Of a DNA stretch of 64,000 bases, positions 21,615 to 35,403 are shown one piece after another. The DNA is taken from contig NC_090253.1 of NCBI RefSeq assembly GCF_037325665.1, positions 16,511,252 to 16,575,251 of the forward strand, written 5' to 3'. This DNA is from Littorina saxatilis. Lineage: Eukaryota; Mollusca; Gastropoda; Littorinimorpha; Littorinidae. The notes beneath the pieces are model-generated. The model ran no database searches, was not told the DNA's origin, and saw only the letters and a program-made list of their open reading frames with translations. The first letter of the stretch is position 1; every line of letters begins with the position of its first letter. Both the position numbers and the translations under genes were made by a program.

Positions 21615-23076
21615 AGCCAGTATTAAAACAACATAAGTAACTGTACACAATCAAAGTATACAAAATCAACAGAAAAGTATTTGTCACGACTGTACGTCCT
21701 TGACATTTAATCGATGATGATTGATCGATTTTGTTTCCTCTTCGTTTTTCGAAGCTGGTTACTCAAGCATGCTTTTCACTCAATATTTCGTCTGAAGATG
21801 TGGCTCAAATAAGATTCATTCAACGGACTGACTGGTTTCATTTTGCCATCAGAGGTTAGTGTAACTACCACTACTGCTACTGCTAAGCCACCTTGTCTCT
21901 GTCCAGCGTAACACGTTTTTGAAAGAATGAAAATAAGATTATACTACAACTGAAGATATCATGAAATAAAGAATCAGCGACAACAGCACACAATATTTGT
22001 TTTAACAACTAAGTGATATCAACGTTTCTATACAATCTACAATTTTAACTACGAATCTGGCGCATTGAACTTCAATGTCTAAACACATTAATAGAAAAGT
22101 ATAAAATATTGGCATTATAGAAAAACAAGTCACCAGATATAAATCTTGTTTCTTCGTAATGCCTTTGTTTATGCTTGTAGTCACTTAAACATCTGTGAAA
22201 CTGATCTACTTTTAGCCTACGAAAACGTCATGTAATTACGCTATTTCCAGCAATGTCGGAAATACATGTTACAATAATTCAAACAGAAACATATCATTAC
22301 AACAAACGTAAACCAGGGATTAAAATCACTTCCAAAATAGGTCATGTGATTGTAATTGACCGGTCAGATACCCCATTCAATTGCCCCACCCTAGTTTATA
22401 GGATTCTTGGCATGCCATCATATTCAACATTCTGAATCATAAAGTCTGCCCGATTGATTCCTCTGAGAAAAAAAATCACACTTGTTTCAACACATTTTGA
22501 AATTAGCACAGACAAAATATTAGCAAAATATTAGCGAAGTCGATTTTGGGGGTCAATCGCTGTCGTATGTTTTTAGGAACACCTCCAGGCATACCTCAGA
22601 GGCCCCACAGAGGGTGGCAACTAGTTCCAAACTGACCAGTCGCACTCTCTATTGGTGTCCACGGAGAATGGAACCTTATTGAAGAGGGGAAAATATCGAA
22701 CTGCTACAGGCCTTTTCGGTATCTGAGCAGCACTCGCGAGACACGGTCTTTGTTATGCTTTGAACGTTGCGAGAACTTCGAACCTCGGCTTTCGCTGCTC
22801 GAGCGAAATGGCTGTACCACATGCTCTGCTGTTGGCTATTTTGAAGTTTGCGAGAGCTTGGAATACCGATAGGGTCTATTGTCCAGCTTTTCAGAACGAG
22901 GAAAGCGTGGTGATAACAGCCAAGGGAAGTAACGCCCACTACTGGCAGCAAGTAGAGGGCAGGTGGAGACACATTGTATTCTAGAATGAAAGCCAGTTGA
23001 CTATTCCTTATGCTTGTCAAAACTGGCCATTTTCATCTTGCTGTTTTGTTTTTATTTCGACTTGCTAAGTTTGTTT
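21615..23076. other. Mirror of the receptor 3' flank
   Basis: Matches left-arm 10547-11635 and 12857-13240 without the 1.2 kb foldback-type insertion. No independent gene is seen. Confidence 0.5.
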
Positions 23077-23659
23077 CTATTCTGTGTCTTTACTGGCAAA
23101 CGTCATCATGCGAGCTTCTAGGCGTTTCAACAGCAAGGTCTCTCGAGCTGACTTACGCTTTTCCATGACCACATTTAACGTGTAGAGAAAGGGGTTCAGT
23201 GCAGAATTGAGCGGTAGCACAAAGATGGCCACGGCCACGTTGACTTCCCCTGGAATGGGGGTTCCAGTAGCTGACAGCAAACCCAGCAGACCGATAGGGA
23301 ACCAACACAGAAAGTCCGACACAACTATGGTAGTCAGACGACGGGCGATGGTAGCGTCTCTGGACCTTTTGCTTGTGGATGAGGTCACCGCATTGGTGCG
23401 TATTGACCAGTACACAACAGCCTGACCAGTGGCAATAAATACAAACAGAACCAGGTTGAGCAAGATCATGACACTGAAAGAATAGTCATAACCTTGGAAA
23501 CTGTCTCTGCTTGTGAAAGGCAGAGGAATGCAGATACCCGTTTGACTATAGTACTCCCAGTGTGATGTCACCGGCAGCAAGGGAACAACCGCCAAGACAA
23601 CACCTACTATCCAAACAACCCCACACGTGATCATTGCAGACTTGCGACTGAAGTGAAGC
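23077..23659 (-). pseudogene. GRL101-like receptor: TM4 to C-terminus (right copy)
   Basis: Mirror of left-arm 9964-10546: TM4, TM5, TM6 (CWFPIG), TM7 (NPFLY) and the tail ending ASKDTE. It breaks off at about 23659, inside the segment after the LDRF motif, where LINE sequence begins. TM3 and everything back into the LRR region are missing, so this piece cannot join a full receptor. Confidence 0.85.
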
Positions 23660-24813
23660 CAGCAAATGAAAGAAATCAACCCGGTATATTACTTGCCCTT
23701 GACTACGCCCGAGCCTACGATTCCATCTCAAAAGACTATGTGGTCTGGTCCTTTAAAAAATTTGGTTTTGGCGAAAAATTTGTGAAATGGATTAAAGTTC
23801 TAATGACAAACACCACGAGCTGCATAAATTATATGGGCTGGATTTCGGAAGAAATAAGTGTGAATTCCGGAATCCGTCAGGGATGTCCCCTCTCACCTTT
23901 GGCCTTCGTGCTTGCTGTAGAATTATTAGCAATCAAAATCCGAAGTCACCCCAGGATTTGCCTTACCAGATGTAGATTTTGCAGAACAAACATCGCGTAT
24001 CCTGAAACTGGCTATGTACGCCGATGATATAACTGTTTTACTTCAAGATAAAAACGACATGGAAACGGTTTTGGAAATCATTGATGATTTCTCCAATATA
24101 TCTCGCTTAAAATTTAATAAAAGTAAAACGGAAGCAATGTGGTTGGGATCGCGTAAAAACTGTCAAGAGAAATATTGCGATATTAAATGGAATACCCAGG
24201 TTAAAATCATGGGAATTATTTTTAAAAATGACATCCCGGCCTCTGAAATTATGGAAAATTGGTCCAAAAGACTTGAAAAAGTTGAACAAATCATTTGCAG
24301 ATGGTCAAGAAGGAATTTAAGTATAAGCGGCAAATTGTGTATTATTAAGTCCTTCTTAGTTTCACAATTTGTTTACGCTATGCAGGCGCTTCTTGCCCCT
24401 GTTAAAGTTCTCGATAAGCTGAATACTATTTTGTTCAGATTTCTCTGGAAAAGGAAGTACTTATTCAAATACAAAAGCCTTTGAAAAAGTTAAACGAAAT
24501 GTATTGTGTAATGTGGTGGAAGAAGGTGGTATTAACATGATAAACGTCCACGATATGCAGACTTCTTTTTTACTCACATGGGCAGCAAAACTTCAACAAC
24601 GAAAATATGAACCGTGGACAACGATTCCATTAAGTCTTTATCAGGTATTGGGAAGAAATTTACTTTGTTTTAAAGCCACAACACCACTAAAACTGTTTCA
24701 AGGTATTGAATGCATTCGATCAAACTTTTGGAAAGAAGTTCTCTTAAAATGGATCCATAATAAAGCATTGATTTATGAGAGAGAAGATCGCTTTGGTGAT
24801 CAATGTTTATGCA
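23660..24813 (+). mobile_element. Internal fragment of an L1/Tx1-like LINE (reverse transcriptase)
   Basis: Encodes RT blocks of a non-LTR element: GILLALDYARAYDS, then IRQGCPLSPLAF, the catalytic YADD in LAMYADDITVLL near 24014, and downstream FLVSQFVYAMQALL and FRFLWKRK. The frame changes at about 23945-23955 and about 24475-24485, so it is inactive. Neither 5' end nor 3' UTR/poly-A is present. It replaces receptor sequence equivalent to left-arm 8334-9963 and is antisense to the receptor, the same relative orientation as the LINE 3' piece in the left arm. Confidence 0.88.
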
Positions 24814-27800
24814 ACGTTTATTGTTGTTAACTCGCTCCAAGACACGTTTAAAACTTTTAAACTTGAGATACTTTTGAATGCACTGCCATTAACTACTTCT
24901 AGAGCAGTGTACGACAGATCAATAGTCTGCAGTTTCATTTCTTTTAATTCTGTGGATGCAGAGTCGATTATCCTTACAAGTGGGTTTTGCGTTAACAGCA
25001 GAACCCTAAGATTTGGCAGATAGTAGAAACGACGCATGTCAAGAAATGTGAGGTGGTTTCGGCTTAAATCAAACTCTTGGAGATTTGGAACGGTCACGTT
25101 GGGAGGAAAATTGCAAATGTCACAATTTGACAAATCAAGGTGAATAAGTAACAGGCAACCACTAACAGCATCAGGTGTCATGCCAGAGCCGCTAGCATTG
25201 AGGTAGCGAAGTGTAGGGTAAGAGCTAACAGAGAAGTTGGTGCTGCAGACAAAGGCCAGACCCTGGCAGTGACACTGGTCAGGACAAGAGAAATCACACA
25301 GCAGTTCATCGTCCTGCTCGGGACACTCGGGCACGCCGTCACACACGTTGTCAGCGTGCAGACACACCTTGGACCCCCGACAGCGGTAGAGACCTGGACA
25401 CGTGTAGCTGTCACACCTAGCTTCATCCTCACGACCCGGGCAGTCATCTATACCGTTACAGCGGAGATAGACTGGTAGGCAGAAATATTCAGGACATAGA
25501 AAGTGTGTCGTGGGACAGCGCTCATTATCCTTCATAGGCTTCACCCAATACCCTCCTTTACCATCAAAATGAACTGAACCTGGACAGCGCTCATTATCCT
25601 TCATAGGCTTGACCCAATACCCTCCTTTACCATCAAAATGGACTGAACCTGGACAGCGCTCATTATCCTTCATAGGCTTCACCCAATACCCTCCTTTACC
25701 ATCAAAATGAACTGAACCTGGACAGCGCTCATTATCCTTCATAGGCTTCACCCAATACCCTCCTTTACCATCAAAATGGACTGAACCTGGACAGCGCTCA
25801 TTATCCTTCATAGGCTTCACCCAATACCCCCTTTACCATCAAAATGAACTGAACCTGGACAGCGCTCATTATCCTTCATAGGCTTCACCCAATACCCTCC
25901 TTTACCATCAAAATGGACTGAACCTGGACAGCGCTCATTATCCTTCATAGGCTTCACCCAATACCCTCCTTTACCATCAAAATGGACTGAACCTGGACAG
26001 CGCTCATTATCCTTCATAGGCTTCACCCAATACCCTCCTTTACCATCAAAATGGACTGAACCTGGACAGCGCTCATTATCCTTCATAGGCTTCACCCAAT
26101 ACCCTCCTTTACCATCAAAATGGACTGAACCTGGACAGCGCTCATTATCCTTCATAGGCTTCACCCAATACCCTCCTTTACCATCAAAATGGACTGAACC
26201 TGGACAGCGCTCATTATCCTTCATAGGCTTCACCCAATACCCTCCTTTACCATCAAAATGGACTGAACCTGGACAGCGCTCATTATCCTTCATAGGCTTC
26301 ACCCAATACCCTCCTTTACCATCAAAATGAACTGAACCTGGACAGCGCTCATTATCCTTCGTAGGCTTCACCCAATACCCTCCTTTACCATCAAACTGGA
26401 CTGAACCTGGACAGCGCTCATTATCCTTCATAGGCTTCACCCAATACCCTCCTTTACCATCAAAATGGACTGAACCTGGACAGCGCTCATTATCCTTCAT
26501 AGGCTTCACCCAATACCCTCCTTTACCATCAAAATGGACTGAACCTGGACAGCGCTCATTATCCTTCATAGGCTTCACCCAATACCCCCCTTTACCATCA
26601 AAATGGACTGAACCTGGACAGCGCTCATTATCCTTCATAGGCTTCACCCAATACCCCCCTTTACCATCAAAATGGACTGAACCTGGACAGCGCTCATTAT
26701 CCTTCATAGGCTTCACCCAATACCCTCCTTTACCATCAAAATGGACTGAACCTGGACAGCGCTCATTATCCTTCATAGGCTTCACCCAATACCCCCCTTT
26801 ACCATCAAAATGGACTGAACCTGGACAGCGCTCATTATCCTTCATAGGCTTGACCCAATACCCTCCTTTACCATCAAAATGAACTGAACCTGGACAGCGC
26901 TCATTATCCTTCATAGGCTTCACCCAATACCCTCCTTTACCATCAAAATGAACTGAACCTGGACAGCGCTCATTATCCTTCATAGGCTTCACCCAATACC
27001 CTCCTTTACCATCAAAATGAACTGAACCTGGACAGCGCTCATTATCCTTCATAGGCTTCACCCAATACCCTCCTTTACCATCAAAATGGACTGAACCTGG
27101 ACAGCGCTCATTATCCTTCATAGGCTTCACCCAATACCCTCCTTTACCATCAAAATGGACTGAACCTGGACAGCGCTCATTATCCTTCATAGGCTTCACC
27201 CAATACCCTCCTTTACCATCAAAATGGACTGAACCTGGACAGCGCTCATTATCCTTCATAGGCTTCACCCAATACCCTCCTTTACCATCAAAATGGACTG
27301 AACCTGGACAGCGCTCATTATCCTTCATAGGCTTCACCCAATACCCTCCTTTACCATCAAAATGGACTGAACCTGGACAGCGCTCATTATCCTTCATAGG
27401 CTTCACCCAATACCCTCCTTTACCATCAAAATGGACTGAACCTGGACAGCGCTCATTATCCTTCATAGGCTTCACCCAATACCCTCCTTTACCATCAAAA
27501 TGAACTGAACCTGGACAGCGCTCATTATCCTTCGTAGGCTTCACCCAATACCCTCCTTTACCATCAAACTGGACTGAACCTGGACAGCGCTCATTATCCT
27601 TCATAGGCTTCACCCAATACCCTCCTTTACCATCAAAATGGACTGAACCTGGACAGCGCTCATTATCCTTCATAGGCTTCACCCAATACCCTCCTTTACC
27701 ATCAAAATGGACTGAACCTGGACAGCGCTCATTATCCTTCATAGGCTTCACCCAATACCCCCCTTTACCATCAAAATGGACTGAACCTGGACAGCGCTCA

Positions 27801-30702
27801 TTATCCTTCATAGGCTTCACCCAATACCCCCCTTTACCATCAAAATGGACTGAACCTGGACAGCGCTCATTATCCTTCATAGGCTTCACCCAATACCCTC
27901 CTTTACCATCAAAATGGACTGAACCTGGACAGCGCTCATTATCCTTCATAGGCTTCACCCAATACCCCCCTTTACCATCAAAATGGACTGAACCTGGACA
28001 GCGCTCATTATCCTTCATAGGCTTCACCCAATACCCTCCTTTACCATCAAAATAGACTGAACCTGGACAGCGCTCATTATCCTTCATAGGCTTCACCCAA
28101 TACCCCCTTTACCATCACAATGGACTGAACCTGGACAGCGCTCATTATCCTTCATAGGCTTCACCCAATACCCTCCTTTACCATCAAAATGAACTGAACC
28201 TGGACAGCGCTCATTATCCTTCATAGGCTTCACCCAATACCCTCCTTTACCATCAAAATGGACTGAACCTGGACAGCGCTCATTATCCTTCATAGGCTTC
28301 ACCCAATACCCTCCTTTACCATCAAAATGGACTGAACCTGGAGGGTACACTGAAGAACGGAATGTTGAATCAGATGCCTGATGACACGTTTCGTCAGAGC
28401 CGTCATAGCTATCGAGTTTGCCGTCACACAGCTGGTGGTCTAGAATACACTGACTATCACGATTCAAACCATGGAGACAGTTGGGATACAGACACAAGTC
28501 CTCATCTGAGTTGTCAAGGCAATGCTGCACGTGGTCGCATACCAAAGTGTATGGCAGACTAGTTTGGCTGTGCCCACACTGAAACATGGGCATCTTCACG
28601 ACACCTACCTCGCAGAACACGCGAGAATCTGGTGCACGGCATTCTGCCTGGAGGTCACACTACAAAAAGTCTCTGGTTACATGACCTGAAGGACACTGAA
28701 CCACATTTACTGCAGTGCTCCAAGTCATATTTGCAGAGTGTTCAAACAGACGAACATCATGCTTAGTAACCGTTCCAACCTGAAGGGTTCTATTTGGTTT
28801 ATTGAACACACAAACATAGTCTCTATTGTTTTTTTCATTGCATGATGTTGACCTGAAAATACGATCCAGATAATCGTACATGGCACATGCAGGGGGAAGC
28901 TTATAACCATTCATCTGTACCGAGAAGGCCGTCCAGCCATCAGCCCACTGCCAGACGTATCTATACAAGGTCGCGATCGAAGCTGTCTGTCGTCGGTTCA
29001 CCGTTTGTGCTCCAAAAAAAGTGTAATGCATGTTTTTGGACAAATGAAGAAGTCGCAAGTATTGTTCGAATTCCTCTGAGTTTCCAAAGGTCACCATTGT
29101 TTGCCCATGCCGAATGCAGTCAAATTTAGCATCAGTCCAGCTTATGGGCTCTTTGGGCCGCACCACACATTTTGTGCCGATATTAACGAAGCCATCTCCA
29201 CAGTCGTCGCTGTGGTAGGAACAGCCTTGCTCATCTTCTCCTCCTTCGCACTCCACTGCTGTGTTACAGCTCATCAACGGTTTAAAACGGTGAAAATTTG
29301 GCACGGAGCAGTTGAAGACTTTACCTGGCAAAAGCGTGGGCTCTTCAGCCCTGGGTAAGATTGTGAATAGCATCTTAAACCCTTTACGGGTGAATCGGTA
29401 ATTTGTTCGAAAATGGAGACGGAGCGAGAAGTGGTATATCATAACATCTGTCACAGATTCGCCACAGAAAGTAGTGTTTTTCTTCTGAGGCAACTCCGTA
29501 AGCAATACAAAGTCACGTAGACAGTAATTATTGCTGTAGGCGATATAAATCTGACTGAAGCTGATCATCAACGACTCTATCGCAGTTATCGTAATGACAA
29601 ATTCGCCATCGTAGTCGTGAGGGTAAGACTGTCCGTCCATGAACCCAGGTGACATAACACACGTGACGTCGGCAGAAATCTTAGAAGAGGGTAAGGTCCG
29701 CATGTTTGGACCTTTCTGGACACGATAGTGCAGAGTTACGCGTAACATCGAGAATGGTGCATAACCCTCAACACGAACCTTCAGTGGGTTAAAGGAAAAC
29801 AACGAAAAACTAGTGTTTTTGAGCATCTCACCGTCGATAACCGTAGGGCTTGGAGTTTCGTAGTCACTCACTTCGCTGATCCTTATCGTTAAGTTTTCAT
29901 TGAAGGTATCGGTCAGCTGGTCCACCGTCAGATTCATATAATGATTCTGACTTACGTAAGCGGTAAAAACACACTCCACGACAGGCTGTTCAATCTGGTC
30001 CGGATCTACCAAGATTTCAAGCGTAAGGTCATAAGAGGTTGTTAGAGTCAGGTTGTCCGGAGAGCAAGCATTGATGGTTGATCTGAGAGTTCGGTGACCA
30101 ATTTTTGATGAAGTCCGTGCAAAACGTTTCAGGACAGGAGCTGGGCTGGTTGGTGGGTTCGGCCGTGTTGATGTAATACCTCCTGTAACCTTATTGAAAG
30201 TTCTATCTCGATCCAATCCAGAAACGGTGTCCTTTCTTTCAGCATGATCTCCAAGGAGACCCAAAGAGCTTTGACTGTTGTCTGTGTGATCCGAGAGATC
30301 CCCTGCATTTCGGGCAGGAACTCTAACATTAACATTTCTTTCCACGTCTTCCGTAAGCACGTCAGTATTTTGACTACTGGTTGTACGGTCGATGGGAACG
30401 CCAAAATCGTGATAAGAGTACGTTTTGTGGAGGGATGCACTCAGACTTGTTTTCAACAGAGTACCGTTTTCCGTGTGATTCAAAACATTTACAACACTCT
30501 CAGAAGTTTTCAGGGCCGATTTGGTTGTCGTAGTTTCCGCTGACCAATGGTCTGTGGTGTAACTCGTACTCAGATTTGGCCTGGAGTTTCCCAACAATTT
30601 GGAAGAACTGTTAGTTTCTTCTGGAGAGATAGAGTAAGTTCTCGCTTGTAAACATGTGATTGGATAAAACATCAAAACCAGTAAACCAAGAAAAAAAGCC
30701 AT
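24814..30702 (-). pseudogene. GRL101-like receptor: ectodomain (right copy, broken)
   Basis: Mirror of left-arm 4576-8333 with the same start, signal peptide, CUB, LDLa, C-type lectin, LDLa, 23-residue repeats, LDLa and LRR order. Damage compared with the left copy: a TCG-to-TAG stop at about 28660-28662, two 1-bp deletions within repeat units (about 25826-25831 and 28102-28107), a 6-bp deletion removing Tyr-Arg at the lectin start, a 3-bp insertion after the third LDLa, and loss of the last LRRs and TM1-TM2 at the LINE border. The first 680 codons remain open. Gene identity is firm; any product would be truncated and secreted. Confidence 0.88.
25515..28341 (-). repeat. Coding minisatellite, 41 x 69 bp (right receptor copy)
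   Basis: 2827 bp, which equals 41 units of 69 bp minus two single-base deletions. Variants include a Tyr or Gln for His at residue 5, Thr for Met at residue 17 and silent T/C changes. Variant units recur exactly 1173 bp (17 units) apart, for example at 26361 and 27534 and at 26581 and 27754, showing a 17-unit block duplication. Confidence 0.97.
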
Positions 30703-30807
30703 TGCGAAGACGTCTCTGATTGTAATTGAATATCAACTTGCCTTGCTGCATTAGCGACAAGTTCAAGTTTCGTAAATCTATAACCCTTAATTTGTCAGTG
30801 CCGGTTG

Positions 30808-31123
30808 CAGGGCCGGACCCAGGGGGGGGTTCCAGGGGTTCCGGAACCCCACCCCTGGAAAAAGCATGTACCTTGCTTTGAGGTTGTTTTTTTTAACTAG
30901 TTTTAGCACCAAAACAATGCTGCTAAACAAGGCCCAGAATGCACCAGATTGCACAGATTTAAACCGTTTTTCAAACATTTTCCGGGGGAGCATGCCCCCG
31001 GACCCCCCTAGTTCGCTCGCCTGCTTTGCAGGCGCGCGCTTGTGGCTTCGCCACTTCGCTGATTTTCCCCCCCAAAAAAAATGAGGAACCCCCCCCCCTT
31101 ACAACTCATTTGGTCCGGCCCTG
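30808..31123. mobile_element. 316-bp non-autonomous hAT-like element (right arm only)
   Basis: Terminal inverted repeats CAGGGCCGGACC/GGTCCGGCCCTG. A 5-bp target duplication GGTTG flanks it (30803-30807, 31124-31128). The left arm shows the empty site at 4471-4475. Inside are G/C-rich stretches such as GGGGGAGCATGCCCCCGG. No coding. Other copies: 45272-45679 and a partial one at 55264-55406. The hAT assignment rests on the CAGGG ends and short target duplication and is tentative. Confidence 0.85.
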
Positions 31124-31128
31124 GGTTG

Positions 31129-31841
31129 AGTAACATAACGATCTTTTAGTCTCGAATATGAGCTTGCTGTTCTGCGCGCACGTTCTGAGTGAGGTACTGC
31201 TGCTTGTCATCATTTAATATCTGAAAGCCGATTCAAAATCAATAAAATCCAATACATGTTCAATGAACTGCTGACATATTACCTTTACTTTGTGAATATA
31301 TTTTTTTAAGCAGTTTACCATAGTATAATTGTAACTGCAAAATTGAAGAGAAAAATGTAAAGTAAGGTTTGCGCATTGTTGTAAGCCGTAGCCCTTCACA
31401 GTGAAAAAGTTTGACATTTTCAGAGATTGCTTCCTGTCCAGCGCACCAAAACAGAGCATGTTGACTCAAAGCGTTGAACAAGTCTGTAAATTTACGGTTT
31501 GAATTCATAAACGCGAACCATAGGCATGATGTTACAGGGCATTGTTGTTATTGGTTCTACTTGCCTTTTATGATTCACTGCCTTCGATGCAAATATTGTT
31601 TAAACCAGAATGTCATGATAGGGGCGAGAATGGGGTATGCGTAGAGGGAAGTGGTCTTTCAGTTGCTGGATTTGTTCAACGATTTGTCATACTTGAAATT
31701 GCAAAGGGTACAATGTAAGCATAGAAAATGATTGAACAAATATCTATCTGTGCGTTTCAAGTGTTTCCGATTTCCTTACCCAGAAAACAGCCAGAACGTC
31801 GAAAAGGAAACACAGGCATTAAAATGCAGTAGACTGGTCAG
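31129..31841. other. 5' flank of the right receptor copy
   Basis: Mirror of about 3733-4470. No gene or clear regulatory site is seen. Confidence 0.4.
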
Positions 31842-31842
31842 C

Positions 31843-31897
<55 letters not shown>

Positions 31898-31930
31898 GTG
31901 TGTGTGTGTGTGTGTAAGTGTGTGCGTGCG
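31842..31930. repeat. TG microsatellite, right arm
   Basis: Mirror of 3658-3732. Confidence 0.95.
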
Positions 31931-32189
31931 TGTGTGCTGCCGCATATCGTTAGCATTTCATTGTATTCAGTGAGTTATCTAATGTTTGTCAGGGATTCAA
32001 TTTTTTTTGTAACCGGCATTGACGAATGACTTGTGTTGAAATGACACCTAGTGATTACTGTAGTCACCCGTTTGTTTATAGTATGTTTGTCTGTAAAGCA
32101 ATGGCATTAGTTACTGACTCTGGGGAACATCATATGTGAAATTGTGGGTTTCGCCTAAACTGCTAAAAGTATCCTGAAGCACCTTCTTT

Positions 32190-32430
32190 TCTTTTGTCTT
32201 ATTTTATTTATGTTATTTATTTTATGCAATTTATATATCGCGCACATATCGTGAGATGGAATTGTTTACACAATATATCACGCATTCACATCGGCCAGCA
32301 AACCTCAAGCCTATTAGGGCGAGCATTCACCTTTCACGGCCTATTATTCCAAGTCACACGGGTATTTGGTGGACATTTTTATCTATGCCTATACAGTTTT
32401 GCCAGGAAAGACCCTTTTGTCCATTGACTA
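32190..32430 (+). mobile_element. Diverged SINE body, right arm
   Basis: Mirror of 3107-3400, with GGCCTATTATTCCAAGTCAC. No tail or target duplication is discernible. Confidence 0.6.
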
Positions 32431-32627
32431 AAGTCTATGCCTGCTTTCTGTACGTTTTAAATCTTTACTTAAGATGTTGGAAGTGCAAGAAAAGAATAAT
32501 GTTTGGTTATACTATAGAAAATGTTTGTTTCTGCGTTTGACATGTTTTAATTAAAGAAGTATTGTTTGAGTACTTTGTATAAGACCTGTGTACTGTGTGC
32601 TTTATTTTGTGCAATTGATATATGAAT

Positions 32628-32633
<6 letters not shown>

Positions 32634-32697
<64 letters not shown>
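32634..32697. repeat. CT microsatellite, right arm
   Basis: Mirror of the GA tract 2818-2884. Confidence 0.95.
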
Positions 32698-32699
<2 letters not shown>

Positions 32700-32961
32700 G
32701 AACTGACACGTACATCGATAGACTGAGAGACGCAGACATAACAAGAGAGAAGACCACGCAATAGACATTTAGTATGACTTTAATATTTCAAACCTGCAAA
32801 TCAAAAACAGATGAATAGCTTATTATTTGAAACTTCACATTTATAAGCAAATAAACACTGTGACTTATTGACAAAAAGATCGCCCTTTCTGGTACAGACA
32901 CGTCCCGAACCCCTCTGCCCACCACTAAGTTCTTTTAAAAGTGGTTACACTACTATACTAG

Positions 32962-33288
32962 TAAATTTTAAGGGGCTTATTGTCCGTCAGGTCTTAATTG
33001 CCTATATTGGACATGAATTGGTTTATACGATTCGAGTTTTTACGCCCTCACGGCTTTTGATGTATGCGTGTTTAGGTGGTATCAGCCATCTGCACTTATG
33101 GTAGAATGACCAAGATCTTTAACGTGCCATTGTGGTGACACGGGGGTGGGAGATGGATACCGTCTCTGGGTCTGCACATAAAGTTGACCCGTGTCCGTCC
33201 CGGCCCGGATTCGAACCAGCGACCTTTCGATCACAAGTCCAGTGCTCTACCACCTGAGCTACCCGGGCCCCCCACCTGAGCTACCCGT
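32962..33288 (-). mobile_element. tRNA-derived SINE, right arm only
   Basis: Related to 13464-13771 (B-box region GATTCGAACCAGCGACC; A-box region CTACCACCTGAGCTACC), but more diverged and with a duplicated CACCTGAGCTACCCG at its end. The left arm is uninterrupted at the corresponding place (about 2570). Confidence 0.75.
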
Positions 33289-33869
33289 AGCAGTATAGTA
33301 CTATATGTATCCCAATGCAGAGGTGCCCACTGCATGCTACGTTTTAAGAGCAATTGCTACGCCAAGCTAAAGATTGCTACGATTAAACAAATAATCACAA
33401 GGATGCAACATCTTTCTTGTGAGTGCTGGTACTCATTTTTGCCTCCTACTCCATGTAGTGGTCACACAATGAGTCATAAAACATCCTACACTGAAAAGTG
33501 GCGCTGCAGGTACTCTTGTGGGCATTTGATGTTCCTGCATTCTAATGAATCTTGATTACAAATGTCTATTCTTGTGCAAGATGGCATAAATGCGGATGTG
33601 GTATAAATACATGTTAGAAAATGCTACACTTAAACACCATTTTCTAAGCTGAAAATTCCAAAACATTCTAAATGTCTACACTGAAGGCTTCACAATGGCT
33701 GGCAGGTCTGTCTATGCCATTACCCCGCTGATACTGTTCTTGCTGTAATGGTGAACGTTCAATCCATTTCTTATCCTCCAACAAAAACACCCGATTAGAA
33801 TTAACCTACATGATCGCAGGTAATAACTATGCATGCTATTAAAGTTTTCTTCGAATCTATTTGTTTCCA
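33289..33869. other. Arm sequence without recognisable gene, right arm
   Basis: Mirror of about 1990-2560. Nothing else is seen. Confidence 0.45.
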
Positions 33870-34918
33870 CTTAAACAGAAGAAGAGATTAGACTGAACCT
33901 ACATGATCACATTTGTACCAAACTGTTTTCACTGTAAGAGTTAACTTCCAACCAGTCCAAAAGATTGTGTTTGTTTGTTTGCTTAACGCCCAGCCGACCA
34001 CGAAGGGCCACATCAGGGCGGTGTTGCTTTGACATATATCGTGCGCCACACACAAGACAGAAGTCGCAGGTTAGACTTAACCTACATGATCACATTTGTA
34101 CCAAACTTGTTTTCACTGTAAGAGTTAACTTCCAACCAGTCCTTTAACCTTCTAAAAGATGGTTAGACTTAACCTACATGATCACACTTGTACCAAACTG
34201 CTTTCACTGTAAGAGTAACCTTCGAAAAGATGGTTAGACTGAACCTACATGATCACACTGGTACCAAACTTGTTTTCACTGTAAGAGTTAACTTCCAACC
34301 AGTCTTTTAACCTTCTAAAAGATGGTTAGACTGAACCTACATGATCACACTGGTACCAAACTTGTTTTCACTGTAAGAGTTAACTTCCAACCAGTCCAAA
34401 AGATGGTTAAACTGAACCTACATGATCACACTGGTACCAAACTTGTTTTCACTGTAAGAGTTAACTTCCAACCAGTCCAAAAGATGGTTAGACTTAACCT
34501 ACATGATCACACTGGTACCAAACTTGTTTTCACTGTAAGAGTTAACTTCCAACCAGTCCAAAAGATGGTTAGACTTAACCTACATGATCACACTTGTACC
34601 AAACTGTTTTCACTGTAAGAGTTAACTTCCAACCAGTCCAAAAGATGACTAGACTTAACCTACATGATCACACTTGTACCAAACTGTTTTCACTGTAAGA
34701 GTTAACTTCCAACCAGTCCAAAAGATGACTAGATTTAACCTACATGATCACACTTGTACCAAACTGTTTTCACTGTAAGAGTTAACTTCCAACCAGTCCA
34801 AAAGATGACTAGACTTAACCTACATGATCACACTTGTACCAAACTGCTTTCACTGCAAGAGTTAACTTCCAACCAGTCCAAAAGATGACTAGACTTAACC
34901 TACATGATCACAGCTAAA
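33870..34918. repeat. 80-bp minisatellite, right arm
   Basis: About a dozen units of 80 bp (AACCTACATGATCACACTTG, then AAGAGTTAACTTCCAACC), interrupted at about 33967-34072 by the shared SINE 3' fragment. Some units carry an extra TTTAACCTTCTAAAAGAT. Copy number differs from the left arm. Confidence 0.88.
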
Positions 34919-35094
34919 ATCAGTCAAATATGTTTTCACCGCAGTGGTTCACTTCATATCGGTCAATTGTCATTCGGGGAAAGAATCGGGCTAAATCGCC
35001 TTGTGGTGAGATATGTGCGCCTTATAAGTTCTTGTATTATTATTATTATTATTATTAAACATAAACAATAATGGCCAAAACATTGTGGAGAATA

Positions 35095-35403
35095 ACCGGC
35101 ACGGTTGGCCTAGTGGTAAGGCGTCCGCCCCGTGATCGGGAGGTCGTGGGTTCGAACCCCGGCCGGGTCATACCTAAGACTTTAAAATTGGCAATCTAGT
35201 GGCTGCTCCGCCTGGCGTCTGGCATTATGGGGTTAGTGCTAGGACTGGTTGGTCCGGTGTCAGAATAATGTGACTGGGTGAGACATGAAGCCTGTGCTGC
35301 GACTTCTGTCTTGTGTGTGGCGCACGTTATATGTCAAAGCAGCACCGCCCTGATATGGCCCTTCGTGGTCGGCTGGGAGTTAAGCAAACAAATAAACAAA
35401 CAA
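35095..35403 (+). mobile_element. tRNA-derived SINE with 12-bp target duplication (right arm only)
   Basis: A complete copy: tRNA-like head (TGGCCTAGTGGTAAGGCGTC and GGGTTCGAACCCCGGC), body, conserved 3' part (GGCGCACGTTATATGTCAAA) and CAAA tail. Flanked by ATTGTGGAGAAT on both sides; the left arm has one uninterrupted copy near 490. Further copies are at 52752-53062 and 62470-62781. It is not a tRNA gene. Confidence 0.92.
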
